Assembly: GCF_051401765.1 (NCBI RefSeq)
Contig: NC_135067.1
Span: 20,703,501-20,767,500, forward strand
From: Calliopsis andreniformis
Lineage: Eukaryota; Arthropoda; Insecta; Hymenoptera; Andrenidae
DNA: 64,000 nt
Reading direction: 5' to 3'
Under the pieces are notes generated by a model. That model made no database searches. It was not told where the DNA came from and saw nothing but the letters and a program-made list of their open reading frames with translations. Shown here piece by piece: positions 1-11,124 of this stretch (the first letter of the stretch is position 1; every line of letters starts with the position of its first letter). Made by a program: the position numbers and the translations under genes.

Positions 1-3000
1 ATCGGTTTCGCGATAGAGAACAAGAGCGTCGTTGGAGGCACGCGTCTGACGGACCTACCCTCCTAACATTCCCCGCCATTCTGCCTCTTAGCTCGCTCGA
101 ACCGAATTTACACCGTTTAAAGACACGTTCTTCAGCAATGGGCTGCTCCAGTCACGTCTCTTCTTTGCAAAAAGACATTCCTTAAGCAGCATGCAATTAT
201 ATTATTCCGTGTTAACACCTGTTTCTTCTGTGCTGCTCCACGCCTAGCCTCTAGCTACTTTCTTGTAATTTTTTACCACGAATGCGAGCGAAGGACGGCG
301 GGAAAAGGAAGTCGAGTCCGCTGTCGAGCGTTCTACGACACTCGAGCGAAATTGTTCCAGTACTCGGGAAGTCTTGAATGGAAACGAACTTCTGCGAACT
401 TTACAAAGCCCGGTGTCGATCAACCGGTCGCTCGAGCGCGGCAGATAACTGCGATGACTCGAACAACTTGCTTGACGGTTATCCAATACTCCGATATTGT
501 TGTTATTAATGGGCCTGGTGTTTTGCCAGTGATCGGATATTAGTTAACGGTAGTGGTCCTGGACGGTTTAAGGAGAATCTTAGTCGGAGGATGTTAACGC
601 TTTGATGGATGGTATTCGTCGATTATGGCGAAGCAAGTATCCCAGTGATATTACTATCGTAAGAACTCCTACCGAGGCTTACTGTATGCAGTTCACGATT
701 GCTATGAAATTGAGTTGGTAATTCAACTTCGCTACGGCTTTCGGAGCAAGGCTAATTTATTCGAGAGCCGTGCAATTAAAAGATGCTCGGAGTGATTCAG
801 GAAAGCATTCCAGCGTTGTTACTCGGCGAGCGTGTTGCACGTAACAGGGTCACCCGGTAGAGAGTAAGGCCGAGCATCAGCTGACCGGGCGCATTTTTCA
901 TTAACGCGGTGTAAAGGCTCGCATGAATAGGTAAACCGGCTAGAGGAAGCGCCACTGGCGCTATCTCCGCGCGACAAGAGCGCGATTAAGATTCCCGTGG
1001 GCTGCACGCAACGGCCGACCGCGATGACAGCCCGATGAAAATCATTACGCCTGCCGCTGAATTTTCCGCTGATCTTATCAGCCGGTTTGCCCGTGTTTTA
1101 TCAGCCGACGACAGACTTTTCACCGGCGGAAATCCGCTTTTCGAGCAGATCGACCGCAGGAGATCTTCGATCAAGCCGCGCAGGATTACAAGTCGCTCCG
1201 AGGAATACGATCATTTCTTCGCCTTGCATCCTCGTCGAAACGGCTTGGAATCGGGTCCAGCAACGATCCAGCAGGAAATCAATCCACGGGAATAATTAGG
1301 GGCGATCGTTCGAATCGACCGCCACTATGATCGTGATTCCGAGTTTAACGACGATGAGTCTGATCTCGACGCATCCTTCGCAGAATTCCAGCGACGGCTT
1401 TTTACCCAGCCTCCTCTTCCTCCTCCTCCCACTTAGTCGACCTCGACTATCTTCTACGTATCCACCGACCTTCTCGCCTTCCGGCTTCGACTGGGCATCG
1501 ATATCGAACGACGTGTCGAAGCGACTCGTCGGATAGACCGGTTGCGAGGAGGGAACGGGGATTCGCGGTTCGCGGACGTGTACTCTCGTTGTTGTGGGAA
1601 CGCAGATGAGATTCCTAACGGAATTACTGCGTGCACGGAATAGACTGCGTTGCGGTGGATCGAACCTGTCCATGTTGCACGTGAAAATCGAACATCAGCC
1701 TTTTCGAGCTGAACTGCTCTTACCAAGACACCTGTCTGTGAACTGCTAACGCTTGAAAGCTTGTCACGTTGCTGGCTTCAATGGTGTTAATTTCCACTTT
1801 TGGGAAGTAGAGTAAGTTTCACTTCAATTTAGGAGTATTTAGAAGGTAGTGCGAAAAATTGGAGCAGATAAGAGGATTGTGTCATTGTTTGGCGTGAACG
1901 CTGAAGACTCTTGGGATTTATTGCCAATTGAAATGGCGCTAGAGGTGAATGAGGATCCCATTGATGACAGAGATATTATTCAGAATTTTTTTGTCCCAAA
2001 AGTACCACTTATCACCTGTTCTAACAGTCTCTTTCTGAGAATGATGTTACTGCATCTCCATCATACGTCCATTAAATTTCGATACACTCTTATACCTTAA
2101 AATTCCTCTTCCATCTTGTATGGCCCACAAAGCAGCATGCTTCACTCAATTTCCGTATATGTATCGAGTACTCCGATGGCCCTATGTTCACGGTGACGCC
2201 ATTAGCCGAAGAATTCCCGTCTTCCACGAAGGTAACCTCGTAGCAGGGTCTCGTCAGCGTACATCAAAGAGGAAATTCCACTCTGTGGATGTCGAAATCG
2301 CAGTCGGTCCCGCAAGGACGACGCATCATCTCGCTGGCTCGCGGTTCGTCCGCTCTTTGGTTCGCGCTTCGTTGCCTCGACGATGAGGAAAGGCTCCTCG
2401 CTTCCTTCCTCTCGAGGCGAGCACAGGTTCGTGCCGTCCACGCGGGCACGAACGAGGAAACATTAACTTTCATATGAAGAATAACAATGCGCAGGCGGAA
2501 CGGGGCACGGGAAATTAAATATTCGTTCACGAGCGAAGAAGGTCATCCGATCGGAATACATTTTCCCTATGGCGACGTGGGACGCATTCGTGGCTTCGAT
2601 GCTGCGACGCGTCGGGTGATTCAATTATTTCTACCCGTGCATCCGTGAGGTATTGATAAACGAAGGCAAGCAGGACTATTTTTAGCGTTTAATAGACTGT
2701 CGGTAATTGGCAGTTCTACAATAAAGCAAAGATAGCAAGAATAACATAGTGTCTGGACCAGTGTTGTTCATAACTAGAGCTCTTCCTCACTTTTTATCAA
2801 CCGCAATTCTCTTCAGACATCGCGGACTGACTCACCCAACAATACCCTTTAAAACAAAACGATGCAGCCTCCATTTCAGCTCGGTGAATTTGAATACCTC
2901 GTTCAGTTCGACCTCTTCCTGTTTATTCAGTGCTCCGCGCGAACCTTCGCTCACCGAAGATGACCAGGGACGCCGCCATATAAGGCAGATTTTTTCGCAC

Positions 3001-3220
3001 CGCGTCAGACCATAAAAATCGAAACCGATTCTCCTACCGAGGCACGTGGCCCAGCCAATCAGTTTCATCGGTTCACCTCATTACGTGTTTGAGTCGCGGG
3101 GTCGATTTCGCAAAAATCGAACGAGCTTCTCCGTGTCCCTCGGTCCAATAACCGCAACCCCCGTAAACGTCGTTCACAAGGCAAAAGAGCGGCAAGTGAT
3201 TTACGAAGTACGGAGGAAAA
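1..3220. other. Non-coding block, no gene seen
   Basis: Mixed-GC, CpG-containing DNA. The longest open frame is about 125 codons on the minus strand (1296-1673), and it overlaps an open frame on the other strand, as expected from CpG-rich non-coding DNA. A frame at 1849-2100 reads as a plausible mixed-composition peptide of 83 residues but matches no family I recognise and has no convincing splice signals. The only structured element seen is the hairpin listed at 2372-2420. Confidence 0.6.
2372..2420. other. Bulged inverted repeat / hairpin
   Basis: The outer arms TTGCCTCGA (2372-2380) and TCGAGGCGA (2412-2420) pair over 9 bp with one G-T pair. The inner arms GAGGAA (2385-2390) and TTCCTC (2406-2411) pair over 6 bp, followed by GG (2392-2393) with CC (2404-2405). 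A 4-base bulge (2381-2384) and a single A bulge (2391) lie on the 5' side, and the loop is about 10 bases. The roughly 17 paired positions are more than is usual by chance at one site. No function is known. Confidence 0.5.
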
Positions 3221-3227
3221 GAATGTA

Positions 3228-3241
3228 GGGTGGGTGGGTGG
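3228..3241 (+). other. G-quadruplex-like motif (GGGT repeats)
   Basis: Three GGG runs separated by single T bases, then a fourth run of only two G. One-base loops favour a parallel quadruplex. It lies 35 bases upstream of a stronger motif at 3276-3309. Confidence 0.5.
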
Positions 3242-3275
3242 TTGAAAGCGAAACACGGAGGCGGTGAGGATGACA

Positions 3276-3309
3276 GGGGCGTGGGGCGGAGGGGAAGGGG
3301 AGAGGGGGG
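3276..3309 (+). other. Strong G-quadruplex motif
   Basis: Five G runs: GGGG at 3276-3279, 3283-3286, 3291-3294 and 3297-3300, then six G at 3304-3309. The loops are 3, 4, 2 and 3 bases. This meets the usual four-run definition with four-tetrad runs and has one spare run. It lies in a purine-rich stretch, which also explains the proline/serine-rich frame on the minus strand (3201-3686). Confidence 0.7.
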
Positions 3310-4850
3310 CAGTAAATCTTGGCCCGATTGACACGTGTGAAATGCGTCGACTGGCTACTCGCGGACCCTCCTTTTGACTTGAACCCGGGTGTACACGAGA
3401 ATAGCGAAGCTCTGAGCTGCCAAGAGAGTCTTGGACGCGTTACGAGCCGCTCCAAGTGTCCGCGCAAAAGGGGTACGCGACCCTGGTTGAAACGCGACCG
3501 TAAACCTTCTCCCCAATTCTGGCCGAAATCGATTTGACCTCCGTCGAACCGACAAAAACGAGAGACAGGCTGCCTTTGCGCGCGCCTATCGTAAAAGCGT
3601 AGCTGGTGGACGGGCGAGAAATCGGCTGGTAAGATATGTACGCGCTGTTCATGAGGCTGCAAAGAGCTTTGGCTCCTCTTCGACAAATTTATGGTATTTA
3701 TTGCTGTGGGTGTATCCTTTCTCGGTGGGCCGCGAGTTTATCGCGTTTCTTAAATGATTTCGCTCGGTCACGAACTCAGTTTCCTCGCACAGCTCGAGGA
3801 GAACAGATCTGGAGGTCCCTCTGTGTTTGAGGAACGAGAGAGGGAGGTGGAGAAGATGAAGAAGTTTGAAGGAACATGGAGAGGGAGCAACCCCTTTATG
3901 CCTGGTAAGAGGGTCGTGTTTTTCGGCGCGAAGATGAAGGGTGGTGCCGACGCTTGAAGGAGTTGTTGTGCCAACCTGAAAATGCTTTTGAAAACTGTGC
4001 TGGATACTGTGTGCACGCGCTGGTCGTGCCAGGGGAACGTAGAATTTAGGTGGAAGTTTGAAACGAGTTAATTGCACAGAGGAATACGTTTCCACTGTCG
4101 GAAATTAATTTCGCCAATGTCAGGGAGAGAGACAGGCGGAAGGGGCGGAATGGGGAAGCGATCATCGCGAAGTTACAAGCTCATGACGACACACGTTTGA
4201 CGAGCTAACAGGCGAACGAGGACGAATTCGAAGTCGTGTCAGCGTCAGTCCCTCGATATCTGAGCTACATGAGTCCATGCTGCGTAATCGTGCGCTTAGC
4301 GGTACTTCATAGCCGATTAGAAAAATCTTGAATACGCGCGGCGTGCATGCCTGCTTACCTTGTAATCATCTGAGGAAGATCCTGCGAACACTATTCCAAA
4401 CACGAGCGGTACGAGGTAACAGTATACCGTTCGAATTTAATCGAAAAGCTCGTAAAACGAAACCACGATATCGTGGTGGAGAGAAATACTGGAGAAGATA
4501 CGAGATAGTTTTTTGGAATTAAATGCGATTCGTACATATCTTTTCCTTCCCTAATTCCAGATAAACAGTCAATGCATTTTATTAGGATGAATAAGTTTGA
4601 TTACCTCGAACATTCATTTATTCGAAGCACGTTTGCTGGTGAATTTCAAGACTTTGAATTCCATTTTGATAGGAAATTTGGGGCCGTGGATTCGATGAAT
4701 TTTAAAGAGGCGAACTCTATCGAATTTTGATCACAGAAAGCATTCTCTTTGGTAGGATTGCTAGTTTGGTGGAAGAAAGGTAGTAGTTAGTGCAATATGA
4801 ATGTAAAAAGTGCATCAAATATGGTGTACGTGTAGATGTTTTATTAACTA
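3310..4850. other. Non-coding block, no gene seen
   Basis: No frame over about 150 codons. The minus-strand frame 3649-4095 (148 codons) has no recognisable domain and overlaps open frames on the plus strand. The DNA becomes AT-richer after 4500. A perfect 16 bp palindrome is listed at 4462-4477. Confidence 0.6.
4462..4477. other. Perfect 16 bp palindrome
   Basis: ACCACGATATCGTGGT reads the same on both strands. About one perfect 16 bp palindrome is expected by chance in 64 kb, so this is weak evidence of anything functional. Confidence 0.4.
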
Positions 4851-4865
4851 CCATCCCCAGGTAGT

Positions 4866-5007
4866 AGTCAGTACTTCCTCGAGGAAAGCCAGTATTTTCT
4901 CAAGCCAAGTTGGTACCTTAGCAAGTCGGGACTTTCTCAGCGCAAGTCCTTAGCAATTCATTGCAAGTGACTATATTCTCGTTTCAACTCTGTCCTTTCT
5001 CCGTCGT
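4866..5007 (+). repeat. Decayed 21 bp minisatellite
   Basis: Successive units begin at 4866, 4887, 4908, 4924, 4945, 4966 and 4987. All are 21 bases long except the third, which is 16. Units start with AGTC, AGCC, AGTT or AGTG and share a central TTTCTC-type core. An approximate consensus is AGTCAGTACTTTCTCAAGCA with one variable position. Units differ at many positions, so the array is old. The steady period over seven units is the main support. Confidence 0.6.
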
Positions 5008-5930
5008 CTTTCACCAGAAGCTACCGCACAATTTCGAATTCCCCATACTTCAATCGTAGTCTCACTCGCCAGAGGCGTAAACCGTGAAAGACAGGTCGCG
5101 GAAGGTATGTAAGCAACAGAGAGCATCGCATTTATAAAGCAACCACGCTCGACTTCCGTTTGACTCAGCGACTACTCGAAGCGGTTTCTCGGAAAAGCCG
5201 CAGGAACGCGAGCAGCTCGTCGCCAATCTCTCGCCATTTTTTCATCCAGTGGCAACGTGAACGAAGTATCGTCATGAAATCCCACATCTCGAAACGCATC
5301 GAGAATCGAGCAACGAGACTGTTTCGCGTCAACAGCTTCGCATTCTTCGCGCGACAGAGTCGTCTCACGGTGAGACGCGACACTTCCTGGCGATGAATCG
5401 TTCCACTCCGTGGAATTCTCGAAAAGCCCGGTTCGAGGAAGGCGAGCGAATGGTGAAGATCAGCAGTCGTAGGCTGAAAAGCATGACATACGGCGCGCGA
5501 GCGGAAGAAGGCGACTAAACGGTCGAGGATGCCCACGTTTCAGAGGATTTCTCTATTTTTCGAGCTGCTTTTGTGCCTACGGTCTGATACGCGAGTGCAG
5601 CCTGCCGCAAATGAGCCCCTATTCAGAATTAGTCGACGGTCAAGGAGCTTGGACCCGTACGTCGACAGACGCGAGGACAAACGTTGTGCAGCGCTTACTG
5701 GTGGGATTAGGTGGCGAGTATTCAATCTATCTCCGGTGTTATTCGCGGGGATTTGATTTTGTATAGACGATGTTGTCGAGAAGTTTTACTGAGAAAGAAT
5801 AGGACTCTTAGGTCGTCAGTTGCGGAGAAATTGTTATCTCGGGCTTATTAAGACTATATTATCCCGGATAGTGCTCGTTTATTGGGTTAAGGATTGGAAA
5901 GCATTGAAGAAAGTTTTTTGAGAAAGTTCT
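5008..5930. other. Non-coding block, no gene seen
   Basis: CpG-containing DNA with frames of at most 123 codons, open on both strands at once (5160-5536), so probably not coding. A near-palindrome, GTCTCAC-G-GTGAGAC, lies at 5362-5376. Confidence 0.55.
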
Positions 5931-5952
5931 GAATTCTTAAAGAAATCTTGTT

Positions 5953-6172
5953 AAATTCGAATAGTGTTATATGAAGGATCAAGAGAGGTTAAACAGAACT
6001 CCTTTCGTACATTATTAGGTCAAAGTTCAAGGGAGCTTGAGGGATTTTCCTTCTTTTTCGAGGAAGAAACTCTCCTGAAATTTGTATCGTATTAGATCGA
6101 GGATTAAAGTAAGTTAAGGTACTCTCCTCAAAGAAGGAATCTCTTTAAATTTATGTAATATTACATCGAGGA
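5953..6172 (+). repeat. Decayed dispersed-tandem repeat with 26 bp core
   Basis: The 26-base cores at 6078-6103 and 6147-6172 match at 21 of 26 positions, both beginning AAATTT and ending ATCGAGGA. A third copy at 5953-5978 matches the 6078 copy at 19 of 26. A partial fourth copy at 6003-6024 matches at about 15 of 22. Spacing between cores is uneven (about 46 to 79 bases), as expected after old insertions and deletions. The flanks (5826-5950 and 6180-6240) hold weaker resemblance. Confidence 0.55.
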
Positions 6173-6240
6173 AGATCGGGGATTCTTGGAAGAAACGATA
6201 TTCTATGAACGATCATTATTCCCATTTGTGAACTCTATTT

Positions 6241-9200
6241 CCTTGATATAAGGACATCTTACATTCCAATTTGCCTAATGCAAAATTATACATAAAATAG
6301 AAGCAGAATTGTTCAGAGACGGAGGACTATAACGACTGCAAGTGCACTATTCTCTCTTAAAATATTAACCAGAGATATCAGCTCTCAGGGACTAATGCTA
6401 TATCGCTTGTACATTGATTCCTCTCAATGGCAGCAGCTGCACACGAAGTGGTGGTCCACTCGTGATTCTCAGCCGCAAGTGAAACGGCTGGTCAGTAAAG
6501 CATACGAAACGCAAAGCTATCGCCACAAAATTGCCTTCCACGAAACGATCTGACAAGGAAAACATCTGCGGGTCGAGATATCGAAGGAACCATTCTCCGT
6601 GTAGTTACACACGATTTGGGGTGGTTAATCATAGCGGCTCGTGCCATTTGTTTCTTAAACAGTAATTCCTGTTCCTTTTGGTGGGCAAATCTCTGCTGCA
6701 TCGCTCGTACGCTCTTAGATCACCTGATCCAAAACCGAAACTATAGGGTAGTTTGTGGTTTTTATAATATTACTGATTCTGATTAAGGGTAGCACGTATC
6801 AATTTATCGCCTTCATTACGCTTGTTCCCACATACATCTCAAGAAGACAGAGTAAACGCGAACAAAACGACTGAGGGATTCCAGGAAGTACCAAATGAGC
6901 GCACATCTCCCCGAATCTAAATGAGAATTTATAATTTAGAATTTGCATCGGTTCGACGAAAGGGGCATAACGTTGGCATACATTTGTATCTCATTCAGAC
7001 CGGAGTTGGCGTTATTGTTTCGTCAACGATGGCTCGGCGCAAACGGAAATGCGCCGCTGAGTCCTCGTTACGTCGGCTGATATACGTTGCAAGACCCCAG
7101 CAAGTACGCGATACGGATGCATTATTCATGCGGCACGAAAGTATTTCGGCGAGGCACAAAGTTGCGAAGCCCCGCGACGCGACAGTCATTTCGGCCGGGA
7201 TAACAACTATCCCGCAGGACGTCTTCGGGATCGTCGGGAGTACCGTTCGAAAGAACCGGAACAGCCGGCTGGCGGCCATTGTCGTCGTCGTTTCGCGTTT
7301 TAAAGTCAGCTAGGCCCTCTCACCCGGAACCGTCGTTTGACCAGCGCGGGATTCGATCTCCAGCCGGTCGGCGAAACGCTTGCATTATTCATAACCAATT
7401 CCCGAATCCCGAACTCGAAATGAACCGTCGTACGGGTCAGCTGCCTACCCCCTTCTGCCCTCCCCATCCTTGTATTCCTTTCATTTTTTCTGTAACTCCG
7501 CGTTTCGAACGATTCCTGGCGATCTGTATCCCCCTCATCGCGAAGACGTCTGTTAGCCAGCCGAAGCTTCAGAGTTCTCGGAAATTTCGGGTTCTGCGCG
7601 CATAAAGACATGTGTTGAGTTCAAGTTGGATGTAATTGATGGAAATTAAGGATTAAGAGGAATTAAGTAACGCGAGTAATTGAGGAGGAGTGGTAAAGGT
7701 GGATGGTACATCCATCAAGGGAGTGTTCGAGGGTAGGGCAGTCTACAGTGAAATTTTACGAGATTCGAAACCGATAACAGACATGTTGGACGAGAGAAAC
7801 GAGGTATTTAAAGAAACCACTGCACGTAGGAACCTACATGTTACACTAAAGCGTCCTTTCAAGACACTTTTAATCAGGGTATAAGATATAATGGAAACAA
7901 AGTTGCATCTCGATCTGCCCGACTCAGTCAAATGTCTTCGGTCCTGGAATAGCTATCCAGATCCCGTTTTTGGCACGTAATACCGTCGTTTCCGAAATTT
8001 ATAAACCGGTCAGGGTCTCGTCGCGTCACAACTTAGTGCGATCGTTACCACGAATATCGCTTGATAATAGAGACCGGTATTCGATGGAACGAGCCCGATA
8101 AGCGACGCCGAAGCGGAGGAAACGTATAAATCGGCGTAATATCGGGGGCAGCTCGGGGAAAACGAATTGCTGGTCAGGCACGAACGTGCCGATGTCCCAG
8201 GGACGATAGCGATATCGCAGAACCGTACACAGGATAAAAGAGACCTTCGACGGTGAGCCCCTGCGACCATGTAGAAGGACCTCTTCGTTATCTCGTCGTA
8301 ACTCCGAAACTTTGTCCTCTCAGTCGCCATGTTGGCTCAATTTACAAGTACACCTTCCACTTCACGCCCACTTGCTACTCGCGCGCCGGTTAACGACTCG
8401 GCCGCTTAAAGCGATCGGCCGGGCCAACTACGCTCGGCCATCAACGACTTAATAGCGGCGTTCCCTTGCCGCAAAGGAAAACCGCGGAGTCGGAAATTAA
8501 GCAATGCACCGCGCGCGATTCTTATCTTCTCCCGTGGCTGGTCGGCTTATTGACAATATCACGCGGCCCGTTGGCCAGAAAATTGCCTCCGATCTCCGTA
8601 AGTATAATGATTAGCGCCGCTTACGTGGTCCCTACGACCAGGAGGACTCTCCGCCCCAGCTCGCCGAGAATAAGAATCCCGACCCGACGATGGGACGAGC
8701 ACGCGTTCTTCACGCTTAAATGTCACCCGCCGCCGCGGCGAAAACGAGACGCTCGATCGCCGTGGACGGAACGAGTGGGAACGTACTGTCGAGCAGGTCC
8801 GCGAGCTTCTGATAGCTAATGCGGCTCACCGTGAAACGACGGGGAGCGCGTCAGAGGGCGTACAAAGCGGAGGGCGTCGAGAAACAGCGATCGTAAAGTG
8901 AATCGGATCTTTGATCTATATTTGGACCCGGCTGGCCTCCGTCTGCGACCGCTTCCCGCTGGACTGCAGCTCCAGAACAGTCGCCTGGCAAAAACGAATC
9001 CCTCCTAACGGGTTAATAATAGCCTGTTCTGCGGTTCTTGCGTAACCGTGATTTTTATTCCGACTTTTACGATACAGTTGTTGGCGATGTTCGACAACCG
9101 GCTGGGCTGGGAAAAAAGCGTAATCGCGACGGAGACCGCGACGATTCCCGACGCGGAAAGCCTCTGCTCCGAACCTCGTGACATTCCTGCGATCGGAGGC

Positions 9201-11100
9201 TAGGTGGGATCGCGGGAACCGGGACTTCGTCACGGAACGCGAGTAATAATTGCTCGCTTCGGAAACCGTGGAATGGAGACTCGAAACAGGAGGAATCCAC
9301 TTCTAGCGGTACATCCTGCCGTGTATTATTGGCCGCACGGTTCACTTGTGAAAGTCGATACAATTCCAATTAGTGGCACAGGGTTTTTAGTCCTTTGGAC
9401 TGCGATTGAAGAGAGGTGTGCAAAAAACTCATTCGAAATGGTCGTAAAAAGGGAATTGTTTGAGGTTACTGATGATGAGTCGGGGCAGTGCTGTACAAGA
9501 GCGTGCAAGAAAGTAGGGCGGTGCGGGCGTGATAAATCAGACTGAAACTAGGATATTGCGGACTTGTGGCGTGCAGACTCGTATCCTTTTGGCGCCTACG
9601 GCTAAGAAGGAGTTAACATTTAAACGCTTTGACAATAGCATCACGTTTAGTATAAAGAACTATGTAGCAAAGGTCTGACTTAAATCCTTCTCTTCATAAA
9701 GGCGCCAGATCCTCCCAGAAGACAAGACTTCATTCGAACTAAAGATCCCTTGCACATCCAACACTAGTTGAACACTCCAGACGATCTCCTTAACCCAGCC
9801 ACAATAATTCATCGCGGGTTCTGGATTTTCCTGATCGTAATCGTCAACTTTCACCGACGTTCCAATCGCCACGACCTGAGCTGCGATCTCGGCACCGAGG
9901 TTCGTGCTTACACGAGGTACCTGCTCTCGTAGTTCTCATCTAAACATCAAAGATACAATCCCAGACAAAACAGTTCATCATGACCAGCCCCTTCTGGTAA
10001 TCCTATCAAGCTCTGTCCAGCTCGAGGGGGGCTTCCTTAATAACATCAAGTGCGCCGAAGATTGTATCGTTTCCCCAGGGCAAGATACTGCACAACAACA
10101 GCGGAGCGCGCCAGGAGTCAGGAGGCAGCGATCTCCCGGTATTTTTCACCGCACGATTTCCTTCAATCTTCCACGATGTCGCGGCCAAGGGACACGATAG
10201 TGTCTCTCGATCTCGTAAACCTAGGAGGTCCCTGGGACCGACAGCCCCTGGGTCGTTATCTCTGCGGATGGGGCAGCAACAATCGCCGCCGCGGTGGAAA
10301 CTCGACACGAGGACATCCACTAGTGCCAAGTCCCGGCCGAGGCCCAATTAATACGCGTCCATTGAGAACGTTGGTTGGCCTGTGTGCGTCACCTTGTTAT
10401 AAGCTAGCTACCTAGGCTGGTGCACGTTCCGGGGCTCGCGGAAGCCTTCCACGGAATGAGATCGTGAAGCAGATGACGACCAGCCTCAACGGAGGCTGTG
10501 CGCGCCGAGTGAAAGAGGGATAGAGAGGGAGAGGGAACGGTGAAAAGGGTAGCCCACGGAGCATAACCAAGTAGCCGCACGACAATAAGCAGGGAAACGT
10601 TTTATTAATTGCCGAGATCTGTCAGTGTCTCCGGCGAGAGTTGGCTGCCATATTAAATGGCCAGGACTACCGACCAAACCGTCGTGGTGGGCAACCGCTC
10701 GAGCGCGAGGAGCTAGCCGCTGGCCACGACGTCAAAAGACCGCTGTGCGGCTGAGAAGCCACCTTCTAGGTGTATTACGTTTCCACGCGGTGCACAGAGC
10801 ATCTTGGTAGCGCCCATAGCCGAGTCCCCGATGAACAGAGACGAACGGAGAAAGATATGGTCCTGAGATCTCGAACCGGTCCGCTACGAGCAGCCTGACG
10901 GTACCGACCACCTGTAGATCCGCGGACGGATCCGTCTGTGTGTCTATCGTCGCTGGATTTCTCGATTCTGTTCGTGCGGATCGGGCTCGGCCCATCATAT
11001 TTGTTGGCTAGTTTTTCACCCGAGCAAGAAGCCACTTTAAAGCTTCGTCGAACGCAACCTGGCAGCCGCAAAACGGTACACGTACGGCGTAGCAAAGGTT
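6241..11100. other. Non-coding block, no gene seen
   Basis: GC-rich, CpG-dense DNA, especially 6920-7600, 8000-9250 and 10000-11000. Frames reach about 130 codons (6921-7313) but are shadowed by open frames on the opposite strand and show no domain. A frame at 7690-7884 is followed by a gtattt donor-like site but has no family match. A compact inverted repeat, GGTCCC-T-GGGACC, lies at 10227-10239. Confidence 0.55.
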
Positions 11101-11101
11101 C

Positions 11102-11123
11102 AGAAGATTCTTCAGAAGGTTCT
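11102..11123. promoter_or_regulatory. Two adjacent heat-shock-element-like dyads
   Basis: AGAAGATTCT (11102-11111) and AGAAGGTTCT (11114-11123) each match the AGAAnnTTCT inverted nGAAn dyad bound by heat shock factor. They are separated by two bases, so this is a gapped arrangement, not a continuous run of nGAAn units. The pair can also be read as a 12 bp direct duplication (CAGAAGrTTCTT). No nearby gene is identified, so a regulatory role is only a possibility. Confidence 0.35.
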
Positions 11124-11124
11124 T

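Noticed and set aside
1849..2100. 83-codon frame with a plausible peptide composition
   Set aside because: No family resemblance, no convincing acceptor or donor, and too short to stand alone.
3201..3686. 161-codon minus-strand frame
   Set aside because: It lies over the G-rich quadruplex cluster and has no recognisable motif.
8494..8512. 5S rRNA-like word GAAATTAAGCA
   Set aside because: The similarity does not extend beyond about a dozen bases.
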